This document shows, piece after piece, positions 6,534 to 11,353 of a stretch of 64,000 bases of DNA. Source of the DNA: a virus; the IMG/VR virus record IMGVR_UViG_3300035670_000026, positions 1 to 64,000 of that record, one strand, 5' to 3'. The translations under genes were made by a program, and so were the position numbers. Numbering within the stretch: the first letter of the stretch is position 1; every line of letters begins with the position of its first letter. A model generated the notes under the pieces. It was not told the origin of the DNA. It did no database searches and was given only the letters and a program-made list of their open reading frames with translations.

Positions 6534-6620
6534 ATGACACGCCATAGTATATATAACCTTCAAATGAACATTTGGTTTGCACCAGTGAAGGAGGATACCT
6601 TGCCGTGCTTTGTTGTATAA
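6534..6620 (+). CDS. Possible 28-residue peptide
   Basis: A short frame starting MTRHSIYNLQ and ending DTLPCFVV. Its support is positional only: a late-type motif lies 26 nt upstream and a strong terminator begins 32 nt after its stop. The stretch could equally be an untranslated late transcript or the tail of the large RNA unit. No similarity recognised. Confidence 0.25.
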   Translation: MTRHSIYNLQMNIWFAPVKEDTLPCFVV

Positions 6621-6652
6621 TGTGAAAATAAAAAACACTATGAAAAACAAAG

Positions 6653-6681
6653 CCCGGCCCTAAAAAGCCGGGTTTTTTTTT
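6653..6681 (+). terminator. Rho-independent terminator
   Basis: CCCGGC (6653-6658), 8-nt loop, GCCGGG (6667-6672), followed by nine T. It ends the large-RNA transcription unit just before a boxA-like element and tRNA-Lys. Confidence 0.9.
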
Positions 6682-6683
6682 GA

Positions 6684-6699
6684 GTTCTTTGACATGTTG
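6684..6699 (+). promoter_or_regulatory. boxA-like element
   Basis: GTTCTTTGACATGTTG, close to the leader sequence upstream of 16S rRNA in many Bacteroidetes. It lies between a terminator and tRNA-Lys, so it may mark readthrough or an unseen promoter. Confidence 0.6.
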
Positions 6700-6709
6700 G
6701 AAAAAAGAC

Positions 6710-6784
6710 GACCTCATAGCTCAATTGGTTTAGAGCACTATACTTTTAATATAGGGGTTTCGAGTTCGAGTCTCGATGGGGTCA
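6710..6784 (+). tRNA. tRNA-Lys(TTT)
   Basis: Acceptor GACCTCA/TGGGGTC; anticodon stem CTATA/TATAG with loop CTTTTAA (TTT); T-arm CGAGTTCGAGTCTCG. Confidence 0.94.
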
Positions 6785-6808
6785 CAAAAAAATCGTAGCG
6801 TACCGAAA

Positions 6809-6864
6809 GGGAAAAAGATGATTTAGCCAATCATCACAGGTTAAGCGATATCCTGTAATTTCCC
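6809..6864 (+). ncRNA. Spacer RNA with three-way-junction fold, overlapping tRNA-Val 5' end
   Basis: GGGAAA (6809) pairs with TTTCCC (6859-6864) and encloses two perfect hairpins: GATGATT-TAGCC-AATCATC (6817-6835) and ACAGG/CCTGT (6836-6856). The closing helix uses the first three bases of tRNA-Val, so the fold competes with the tRNA acceptor stem. It lies between tRNA-Lys and tRNA-Val. Role unknown. Confidence 0.5.
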
Positions 6865-6934
6865 ACCTTAGCTCAGTTGGTAGAGCGCTTGCCTTACATG
6901 CAAGATGTCGCTGGTTCGAGTCCAGCAGGAGGGA
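6862..6934 (+). tRNA. tRNA-Val(TAC)
   Basis: Acceptor CCCACCT/AGGAGGG with one A-A mismatch; anticodon stem CTTGC/GCAAG with loop CTTACAT (TAC); strong T-arm CTGGTTCGAGTCCAG. Confidence 0.92.
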
Positions 6935-6941
6935 CAAAAAT

Positions 6942-7023
6942 GCCAGTATCGCATAGCGGCAATTGCAGCTGACTGTAAATCAGCTCCCTTACGGGTTCGG
7001 AGGTTCGAGTCCTTCTGCTGGCA
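6942..7023 (+). tRNA. tRNA-Tyr(GTA)
   Basis: Acceptor GCCAGTA/TGCTGGC; anticodon loop CTGTAAA (GTA); long variable arm CCCTTACGGG as in bacterial tyrosine tRNAs; T-arm GGAGGTTCGAGTCCTT. Confidence 0.93.
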
Positions 7024-7033
7024 CAAATAAAAT

Positions 7034-7106
7034 GGATAGGTAGCTCAGTTGGTAGAGCGTCGGCCTGAAGAGCCGAGCGTCGGGGGTTCAAATCCCTCTC
7101 TGTCCA
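7034..7106 (+). tRNA. tRNA-Phe(GAA)
   Basis: Acceptor GGATAGG/TCTGTCC; anticodon stem TCGGC/GCCGA with loop CTGAAGA (GAA); T-arm GGGGGTTCAAATCCCTC. Confidence 0.94.
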
Positions 7107-7112
7107 CAATAT

Positions 7113-7186
7113 GGAGATATAGCTCAGTTGGTTAGAGCACTTGCCTGATACGCAGGGGGTCATAGGTTCGAGTCCTATTTTCTCCA
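7113..7186 (+). tRNA. tRNA-Ile(GAT)
   Basis: Acceptor GGAGATA/TTTCTCC with one mismatch; anticodon loop CTGATAC (GAT); T-arm ATAGGTTCGAGTCCTAT. Confidence 0.93.
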
Positions 7187-7192
7187 CTTAAT

Positions 7193-7265
7193 AGTGATAT
7201 AGCTCAATGGTGAGAGCAGATGCCTTATACGCATCAGGTTACGAGTTCGAGTCTCGTTATCACTA
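7193..7265 (+). tRNA. tRNA-Ile(TAT)
   Basis: Acceptor AGTGATA/TATCACT; anticodon stem GATGC/GCATC with loop CTTATAC (TAT). Bacteria normally read AUA with a lysidine-modified CAT tRNA, so a direct UAU isoacceptor is unusual and would let the phage read its AUA codons without TilS. Confidence 0.92.
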
Positions 7266-7270
7266 CAATT

Positions 7271-7354
7271 GGAAGGTAAAGCAACCAGGGTGTTGTCACC
7301 GCCTGCTAAGCGAGTGGTACTTTCGAGTATGAATTTCGATTATTCTGCCTTCCG
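7271..7354 (+). tRNA. tRNA-Ser(GCT)
   Basis: Acceptor GGAAGGT/GCCTTCC, discriminator G, anticodon loop CTGCTAA (GCT), long variable arm TACTTTCGAGTA. The T-loop is TTCGATT on an AT-rich stem, and the anticodon stem has one C-A mismatch, so it is a slightly degenerate but plausible serine tRNA. Confidence 0.82.
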
Positions 7355-7379
7355 CTAAAATTTAAAAACTATGTAAAAA

Positions 7380-7387
7380 TATTTATA
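7380..7387 (+). promoter_or_regulatory. TATTTATA late-type motif
   Basis: Within AAATATTTATAAAA, 11 nt before the DUF458 gene. Confidence 0.5.
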
Positions 7388-7398
7388 AAAAAACAGCT

Positions 7399-7851
7399 AT
7401 GCAATTCAAGACTCTCCGAAACAGAAAAGACATTGATCTGGTTGAATACGTTCGGGACTACATCAATGAAAATCCACAAGTTGAAATCCTTATAGGATGC
7501 GACTCACAAAACCATATAGACACTACAGTATATGCTACAGTGGTTGCTCTATACAAACCACAAGCTGGTGCCCATGTTCTTTTCTGTAAAGAGGTTACTC
7601 AAACAGAAAAAGTTCGTCAAGTTAGATTGATGAATGAAGTTTGGAAATCAATTGAAGTTGCCGAATTACTAAAAAATTCAGGTTTACCAAGAGCAAAATA
7701 TATCGATATTGACCTTAACCCAGATAAAAGATTTAAATCAAATGAAGTTCTAAGAGCAGCAGTTGGTTTAGTTGAAGGAATGGGTTACAGCGTTAGATAT
7801 AAATCATTAGGTGCATTAGTAACTACAGCGGCTGATGCATTGGTAAAATAA
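7399..7851 (+). CDS. DUF458 (YkuK-like) RNase H-fold protein
   Basis: 150 residues. The segment ILIGCDSQNH (about 31-40), a mid-protein RLMNEVWKSIEVAELL helix and IDIDLNPDKRFKSNEVLRAAVG match DUF458/YkuK, a family predicted to have an RNase H-like (RuvC-type) fold. Candidate acidic residues are Asp in GCDS, Glu in MNEVW and Asp in DIDLNP. The family's role is uncertain; processing or cleavage of structured nucleic acid is plausible. Notably it sits alone inside the tRNA and structured-RNA island, a suggestive but unproven location for an RNA-processing nuclease. It has its own late-type motif. Confidence 0.78.
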   Translation: MQFKTLRNRKDIDLVEYVRDYINENPQVEILIGCDSQNHIDTTVYATVVALYKPQAGAHVLFCKEVTQTEKVRQVRLMNEVWKSIEVAELLKNSGLPRAKYIDIDLNPDKRFKSNEVLRAAVGLVEGMGYSVRYKSLGALVTTAADALVK

Positions 7852-7855
7852 TCAA

Positions 7856-7929
7856 GGTCCCTTAGCTCAACGGATTAGAGCACTTCGCTACGGACGAAGG
7901 GGTTAGGAGTTCGAATCTCTTAGGGACTA
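7856..7929 (+). tRNA. tRNA-Arg(ACG)
   Basis: Acceptor GGTCCCT/AGGGACT; anticodon stem CTTCG/CGAAG with loop CTACGGA (ACG). A34 needs host TadA to make inosine. Starts 4 nt after the DUF458 stop. Confidence 0.93.
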
Positions 7930-7934
7930 CAAAT

Positions 7935-8005
7935 GGTCCTATGTCCGATTGGCAAGGTGAAGCTCTGCAAAAGCTTTTATGTTGGTTCAAATCCAACTAG
8001 GACCT
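7935..8005 (+). tRNA. tRNA-Cys(GCA)
   Basis: Acceptor GGTCCTA/TAGGACC with discriminator T (usual for Cys); anticodon stem AAGCT/AGCTT with loop CTGCAAA (GCA). Confidence 0.93.
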
Positions 8006-8011
8006 CAATAC

Positions 8012-8082
8012 ATGGGTGTGGTGAAATGGTATCATTACGGTCTCCAAAACCGCAGTTCAGGGTTCGAATCCTTGCACCCGTG
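8012..8082 (+). tRNA. tRNA-Trp(CCA)
   Basis: Acceptor ATGGGTG/CACCCGT with discriminator G; anticodon loop CTCCAAA (CCA); T-arm CAGGGTTCGAATCCTTG. It is followed by CCA in the genome, the only clear case in the island. Confidence 0.92.
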
Positions 8083-8093
8083 CCAACTATCCG

Positions 8094-8125
8094 ATGTGTT
8101 TACCGAGCTAGGTCGGTTTTAACAT
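8094..8125 (+). ncRNA. Short hairpin spacer RNA before tRNA-His
   Basis: ATGT (8094-8097) pairs with ACAT (8122-8125), enclosing ACCGA-GCTAGG-TCGGT (8102-8117) and a TTTT run. The 3' base abuts the G-1 of tRNA-His. It could also work as a weak terminator. Confidence 0.4.
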
Positions 8126-8199
8126 GGTGGATATAGCTCAATCGGGAGAGCGTTGGTTTGTGGAACCAAAGGTAGTGGGATCGAAACCCACTATTCACC
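8126..8199 (+). tRNA. tRNA-His(GTG)
   Basis: Acceptor GTGGATA/TATTCAC plus the histidine-specific G-1 opposite discriminator C; anticodon stem TTGGT/ACCAA with loop TTGTGGA (GTG). Confidence 0.94.
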
Positions 8200-8218
8200 C
8201 AAAAAATTTCACCAAAAA

Positions 8219-8251
8219 TTTGGAGAAGTAAAAGATTAGTCGTACATTTAC
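8219..8251 (+). promoter_or_regulatory. Bacteroidetes-type promoter of the second tRNA unit
   Basis: TTTGG at 8219-8223, 19-nt spacer, TACATTTAC at 8243. It drives the unit from tRNA-Leu(TAG) to tRNA-Pro. Confidence 0.75.
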
Positions 8252-8272
8252 GACATAGAATTAAGAACAAGT

Positions 8273-8284
8273 TGTTCTTTGACG
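8273..8284 (+). promoter_or_regulatory. boxA-like element
   Basis: TGTTCTTTGACG, followed by TATTGGAAAAAA as in Bacteroidetes rRNA leaders. It lies between the promoter and tRNA-Leu(TAG). Confidence 0.6.
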
Positions 8285-8297
8285 TATTGGAAAAAAT

Positions 8298-8379
8298 GCC
8301 TTGGTGGTGGAAATGGTAGACACAGCGGTCTTAGAAACCGTAGCTTTATCGCTTGCGAGTTCGAGTCTCGCCCGAGGTA
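8298..8379 (+). tRNA. tRNA-Leu(TAG)
   Basis: Acceptor GCCTTGG/CCGAGGT; anticodon stem CGGT/ACCG with loop CTTAGAA (TAG); long variable arm; T-arm CGAGTTCGAGTCTCG. Confidence 0.93.
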
Positions 8380-8382
8380 CAA

Positions 8383-8582
8383 ATGAAACACTTCCTACAG
8401 AAGACAGATTAGCACTGTTGAAAGGAACCTTGGCTTACGGGAGTAATTACCATAGTAAGTTACAAAATGACCCAAGGTACTCTGTGATGGACCCTGCTCT
8501 GTGGTGCACTCATAACAGGTGGACAGTAAACTATGTCCAGTCAAATCCACAACTACGGTGAGCGTAGAGGAAGCAGTTTCAT
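8383..8582 (+). ncRNA. Spacer RNA (about 200 nt) closed by an interrupted long helix
   Basis: It fills the whole gap between tRNA-Leu and tRNA-Asn. Terminal helix: ATGAAAC (8383-8389) and CTTCC (8391-8395) pair with GTTTCAT (8576-8582) and GGAAG (8569-8573). Inside are ACCTTGG/CCAAGGT (8427-8433 with 8472-8478) stacked on CTTAC/GTAAG (8434-8438 with 8455-8459), and TGGACA/TGTCCA (8520-8539). An 86-codon frame here overlaps tRNA-Leu and is not credible. Function unknown; the outer helix suggests release by tRNA processing. Confidence 0.6.
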
Positions 8583-8586
8583 ATTC

Positions 8587-8658
8587 GTCTTGGTAGCTCA
8601 GTGGTAGAGCTAGCGGCTGTTAACCGCTCGGCCGGAGGTTCGAATCCTCCCCAGGACG
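8587..8658 (+). tRNA. tRNA-Asn(GTT)
   Basis: Acceptor GTCTTGG/CCAGGAC with discriminator G; anticodon stem AGCGG/CCGCT with loop CTGTTAA (GTT). Confidence 0.94.
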
Positions 8659-8666
8659 CAAAAAAT

Positions 8667-8738
8667 GGCCCGTTCGTCTATCGGTTAGGACACCAGGTTT
8701 TCAACCTGTAAAGACGAGTTCGACTCTCGTACGGGCTA
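8667..8738 (+). tRNA. tRNA-Glu(TTC)
   Basis: Acceptor GGCCCGT/ACGGGCT; anticodon loop TTTTCAA (TTC); D-arm GTCTATCGGTTAGGAC typical of Glu; T-arm ACGAGTTCGACTCTCGT. Confidence 0.93.
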
Positions 8739-8741
8739 CAA

Positions 8742-8837
8742 AAATTATATCCTTAGGTACCCATACAGCGGTGAGATGGGCTAAGTTAGATACAATTCCT
8801 CGGAGCTGGGAGTAGAATGCCTAATGTGATATGATTT
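8742..8837 (+). ncRNA. Spacer RNA (about 96 nt) between tRNA-Glu and tRNA-Met
   Basis: AAATTATATC (8742-8751) pairs with GATATGATTT (8828-8837), 10 bp with one G-U. Inside, CTTAG/CTAAG (8752-8756 with 8781-8785) stacks on CCCAT/ATGGG (8760-8764 with 8776-8780). No reading frame. The two ends lie 3 and 10 nt from the flanking tRNAs. Confidence 0.6.
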
Positions 8838-8847
8838 AAAAATAAAT

Positions 8848-8922
8848 TGCGGGGAACTAGAGCTGGTGCACTGACGAGTCTCATAAGCTCGGACTAGGTG
8901 GGTTCGATTCCCTCCCCCGCAA
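8848..8922 (+). tRNA. tRNA with CAT anticodon (Met, possibly initiator-like)
   Basis: Acceptor TGCGGGG/CCCCGCA; anticodon stem CGAGT/GCTCG with loop CTCATAA. The acceptor and 3' end resemble bacterial initiator tRNA, but the 1-72 position is a T-A pair rather than the initiator C-A mismatch, and the anticodon stem lacks three G-C pairs. Elongator Met or Ile2 remain possible. Confidence 0.88.
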
Positions 8923-8928
8923 CTATAT

Positions 8929-8999
8929 TTTCCTCTCGTCTAATGGCAGGACAAGTGGTTTTGAGCCACTGAATCGGAGTTCGAATCTCTGGGGGAAAA
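8929..8999 (+). tRNA. tRNA-Gln(TTG)
   Basis: Acceptor TTTCCTC/GGGGAAA; anticodon stem AGTGG/CCACT with loop TTTTGAG (TTG); D-arm GTCTAATGGCAGGAC. Confidence 0.93.
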
Positions 9000-9004
9000 C
9001 AATT

Positions 9005-9077
9005 GGGGTTGTAGCTCAACTGGCTGAGCGCTTCCTTTGCAAGGAAGAGGATGAGGGTTCGAATCCCTTCTGCTCCA
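9005..9077 (+). tRNA. tRNA-Ala(TGC)
   Basis: Acceptor GGGGTTG/CTGCTCC with one mismatch; anticodon stem CTTCC/GGAAG with loop TTTGCAA (TGC); T-arm AGGGTTCGAATCCCT. Confidence 0.93.
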
Positions 9078-9080
9078 CAA

Positions 9081-9157
9081 TTGGTAAGTTCCTCACACCT
9101 AGGGTTAGTGAATAATTTAAAGGAGGCATGTAAATACACAAGGTTACAACTTACCAA
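9081..9157 (+). ncRNA. Spacer RNA (77 nt) between tRNA-Ala and tRNA-Asp
   Basis: A perfect 10-bp terminal helix, TTGGTAAGTT (9081-9090) with AACTTACCAA (9148-9157), encloses CCTC/GAGG (9091-9094 with 9123-9126) and a small ACCTAGGGT hairpin. The domain begins 3 nt after tRNA-Ala and ends 4 nt before tRNA-Asp. No reading frame. Confidence 0.65.
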
Positions 9158-9161
9158 ATTC

Positions 9162-9233
9162 GGTCCATTGGTGTAATGGCTAACATGCAGCACTGTCTAT
9201 GCTGCGCTACGAGTTCGATTCTCGTATGGACCG
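9162..9233 (+). tRNA. tRNA-Asp(GTC)
   Basis: Acceptor GGTCCAT/ATGGACC with discriminator G; anticodon stem CAGCA/TGCTG with loop CTGTCTA (GTC). Confidence 0.94.
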
Positions 9234-9235
9234 CT

Positions 9236-9362
9236 AAAGAAAAAGTAGTGAAGCTGTAATTGAGAAGTAGAGTGTATTAATTGCTGAAAAAGGGTTTATA
9301 GTAAGTAGGCGTCACTCATTGCACTCAATCAGAAACCCTGAAAGACCCGAAGCTTTTTCTTT
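9236..9362 (+). ncRNA. Spacer RNA (127 nt) between tRNA-Asp and tRNA-Pro
   Basis: A perfect 10-bp terminal helix, AAAGAAAAAG (9236-9245) with CTTTTTCTTT (9353-9362), encloses AGGGTTT/AAACCCT (9291-9297 with 9333-9339) and further short complements (ATTGAG/CTCAAT). It begins 2 nt after tRNA-Asp and ends 3 nt before tRNA-Pro. No reading frame. Confidence 0.62.
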
Positions 9363-9365
9363 TCT

Positions 9366-9438
9366 CGGGAAGTAGATCAGTTGGTAGATCGCCTGGTTTG
9401 GGACCAGGAGGCCGCAGGTTCGAGTCCTGTCTTCCCGA
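9366..9438 (+). tRNA. tRNA-Pro(TGG)
   Basis: Acceptor CGGGAAG/CTTCCCG; anticodon stem CCTGG/CCAGG with loop TTTGGGA (TGG). Last tRNA of the island. Confidence 0.94.
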
Positions 9439-9474
9439 CAATAATTTTTCCAATATGTCTTTGTAATTGGTTAA

Positions 9475-9482
9475 TATTTATA
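9475..9482 (+). promoter_or_regulatory. TATTTATA late-type motif of the lysis cassette
   Basis: Within TTAATATTTATAATAAA, 18 nt before the first holin-like gene. Confidence 0.6.
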
Positions 9483-9500
9483 ATAAAAAAACCAATTATT

Positions 9501-9671
9501 ATGAAAAATATAACTAAAGAACAATTTTTAGGTATTGTTAGACATACCTTAACTTTCGTAGGTGGTATTTTACTTACTCAAGGTATAATTGATGCTTCGC
9601 TTTTAGGTGAAGTTTCTGGTGCTATTGTAACATTAGCTGGTGCTATTTGGTCTGTAGTAAGTAAAAAATAA
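9501..9671 (+). CDS. Holin-like small membrane protein
   Basis: 56 residues: a short charged N-terminus (MKNITKEQFLGIVRH), a hydrophobic stretch LTFVGGILLTQGIIDASLL and a second one GAIVTLAGAIWSVV ending in SKK. Two short membrane helices, small size and position directly before a second small membrane protein and an amidase fit a class II-type holin. The ATG at 9501 is chosen because it follows the late-type motif; an earlier in-frame ATG lies inside tRNA-Pro. Its stop overlaps the next start. Confidence 0.72.
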   Translation: MKNITKEQFLGIVRHTLTFVGGILLTQGIIDASLLGEVSGAIVTLAGAIWSVVSKK

Positions 9672-9886
9672 TGAAAGATTTTATAGTTAAAATGTTTTCC
9701 AATAATGAAGGTACTTCTTCTAAAAGAGTACTTGGAGCTATTGGATTACTTTCTATGATAGTATTTATGTTTTTACACCCTACTAGTGATATAGCTGTTG
9801 AAACTGTTGGTTATGTTACTATAGCTTATGGTGTAGGAACAGTAGTTGAAAAATTTGCTAAAAAAGGTACTAATCCTGAAATATAA
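9671..9886 (+). CDS. Second holin/antiholin-like membrane protein
   Basis: 71 residues with a basic N-terminus and two hydrophobic segments (about 21-38 VLGAIGLLSMIVFMFLHP, and 43-59 VETVGYVTIAYGVGTVV). Coupled by one-base overlaps to both neighbours. Probably the partner membrane protein of the lysis cassette; which of the two forms the hole cannot be told. Confidence 0.65.
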   Translation: MKDFIVKMFSNNEGTSSKRVLGAIGLLSMIVFMFLHPTSDIAVETVGYVTIAYGVGTVVEKFAKKGTNPEI

Positions 9887-10545
9887 TGTCTATACCAAAA
9901 ACAACATTAGTTGAGTTTCCTGAAAATCAGTATTATAAAACTCAATTTAAAAAAAATCAAATTTATTTACACCATACTGCGGGAAATGCTGATGCAAAAA
10001 ATGTTTTTCATGGATGGAAAAGTGATAAAGGAAGAATAGGAACTTGTGTCTCTATATCAGGTAAAGGTAAAAATACGATTGATGGAGAAATAATACAAGG
10101 TTTTTCATCTAAATTTTGGGCTTATCATTTAGGTGTTAAAACTAAACATTTTCAAGCTATGAAATTACCTTATAAAGAGTTAGATAAATTTTCTATAGGT
10201 ATTGAAATTTGTAATTGGGGACAATTAACTTTAAAAGATGGTAAATTTTATAATTATGTAAATCGTGAAGTTCTAGCTAGTGAAGTTTATGAATTATCTA
10301 TACCACATAGAGGATACAAGTATTACCATAATTACACTGATGCTCAAATTGAATCTACAAGACAACTTTTAGTTTATTGGGGTAAATTATATAATATTCC
10401 TTTAATATATAATGAAGATATTTTTGGTTTAACTCCAAGAGCATTTAAAGGAGAAGCAGGAATATTTACACATAATTCAGTTCGACCTGATAAAGTAGAT
10501 ATATATCCTCATCCTAAATTAATTGAAATGTTAAAATCGTTATAA
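9886..10545 (+). CDS. Endolysin, N-acetylmuramoyl-L-alanine amidase (Amidase_2)
   Basis: 219 residues. Amidase_2 signature: IYLHHTAGN (27-34, zinc ligand His29 or His30), FSIGIEICNWG (102-112, Glu107), and FTHNSVRPDKVDIYPHP (195-210) with His196 and Asp205 as remaining zinc/catalytic residues. No signal peptide, so export would depend on the upstream holin-like proteins. It cleaves the amide bond between muramic acid and the peptide stem of peptidoglycan at the end of infection. Confidence 0.9.
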   Translation: MSIPKTTLVEFPENQYYKTQFKKNQIYLHHTAGNADAKNVFHGWKSDKGRIGTCVSISGKGKNTIDGEIIQGFSSKFWAYHLGVKTKHFQAMKLPYKELDKFSIGIEICNWGQLTLKDGKFYNYVNREVLASEVYELSIPHRGYKYYHNYTDAQIESTRQLLVYWGKLYNIPLIYNEDIFGLTPRAFKGEAGIFTHNSVRPDKVDIYPHPKLIEMLKSL

Positions 10546-10611
10546 ACGCATATATTAATTTTAAACATTTAGACGCGGGGTATTGTGAATGCCTCGCGTC
10601 TTGCGTTTATA
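10541..10611 (+). terminator. Long imperfect hairpin after the lysis cassette
   Basis: TATAAACGCA (10541-10550) pairs perfectly with TGCGTTTATA (10602-10611), and inside it AGACGCGGGG (10571-10580) pairs with CCTCGCGTCT (10592-10601), 20 bp in all. The outer arm overlaps the amidase stop codon. No T-run follows, so it may end transcription weakly, protect mRNA 3' ends or be a processing site. Confidence 0.5.
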
Positions 10612-10637
10612 TGCGCTATAAAAACGTTCTACGCACA

Positions 10638-10645
10638 TATTTATA
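10638..10645 (+). promoter_or_regulatory. TATTTATA late-type motif
   Basis: Within ACATATTTATACAT, only 3 nt before the GTG start of the next gene. Confidence 0.5.
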
Positions 10646-10648
10646 CAT

Positions 10649-11086
10649 GTGGATATAAACAAAATATTTGGATTATTTAATAATGATGAACCTGAATCTT
10701 TGCAAGAAAAAGCAAGGATAGCAGATGAATTGTTAAATTATAAAGAGCATCCTTTATTCTGGGTAGGTATGTTTAAAAAACTTATTCATAATCATAAAAA
10801 TTTTAATCACCAAATACTTGGTTTTTTTAGTAAAATGGATGAGGAATTAGATTTATATGATGTTGAACAAGCCGGAGAATTTGTAACTTACAATAGAGCT
10901 TGGCATTGGATTTCAAAAGTAGATATTCAAGATAGGAAATGTCAAGATGCTATCATACATTACACCGACGAATTCCTAGAAACCTACTTAAAATTTACTA
11001 TTTCATACTTCCAGGAATTTGAAGAATATGAAAAATGTGCGCATTTGAAAAATATTTTAGACTTAGTTCAAAGTCTTTTAAAGTAA
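10649..11086 (+). CDS. Helical protein of unknown function (GTG start)
   Basis: 145 residues, almost all helical and charged, starting MDINKIFGLF. The start is GTG; the nearby ATG at 10647 runs into a stop after two codons. No catalytic motif. The late-type motif directly upstream suggests late expression. Function unknown. Confidence 0.65.
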   Translation: MDINKIFGLFNNDEPESLQEKARIADELLNYKEHPLFWVGMFKKLIHNHKNFNHQILGFFSKMDEELDLYDVEQAGEFVTYNRAWHWISKVDIQDRKCQDAIIHYTDEFLETYLKFTISYFQEFEEYEKCAHLKNILDLVQSLLK

Positions 11087-11087
11087 A

Positions 11088-11120
11088 CTTGGAGATACTA
11101 ATTCCATATCGTATATTGGA
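11088..11120 (+). promoter_or_regulatory. Bacteroidetes-type promoter
   Basis: CTTGG at 11088-11092, 19-nt spacer, TATATTGGAAAT at 11112. It drives the unit that contains the HD hydrolase and gp55. Confidence 0.6.
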
Positions 11121-11152
11121 AATACGGGAAAAAAAGAAAATAAAAGAATGTT

Positions 11153-11350
11153 ATGAAAAACAGAGAGATTATAATGAGAAGGTTAGAGCGAGCCGAGGGG
11201 GAAATTGAGAAAATATATTTCTTCCTAAATCGTGGAGGTTCAAGAGAACAGGTAGAAGAGGTACTTATTACCCTTCGTGAATCTATAGATGATGCTAAAT
11301 CATTTATACAACAAGAACCTCTAGGTCCGGGAGAAATTAACCAATATTAA
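11153..11350 (+). CDS. Small helical protein, unknown
   Basis: 65 residues, predicted as two helices rich in Arg and Glu. First gene behind a host-type promoter and 3 bp before the HD hydrolase gene. No known family recognised. Confidence 0.6.
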   Translation: MKNREIIMRRLERAEGEIEKIYFFLNRGGSREQVEEVLITLRESIDDAKSFIQQEPLGPGEINQY

Positions 11351-11353
11351 GTT

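Noticed and set aside
6894-7187. Minus-strand frame of 97 codons through four tRNAs
   Set aside because: It reads through tRNA-Val, Tyr, Phe and Ile in antisense. Such translations of tRNA genes are a well-known false signal.
8301-8561. An 86-codon frame starting inside tRNA-Leu(TAG)
   Set aside because: Its start lies in the tRNA, and its body is the structured spacer RNA with pairing that explains the sequence.
3894-9438. Self-splicing introns within tRNA genes
   Set aside because: All tRNAs fold without interruption; the structured pieces lie between them, not inside.
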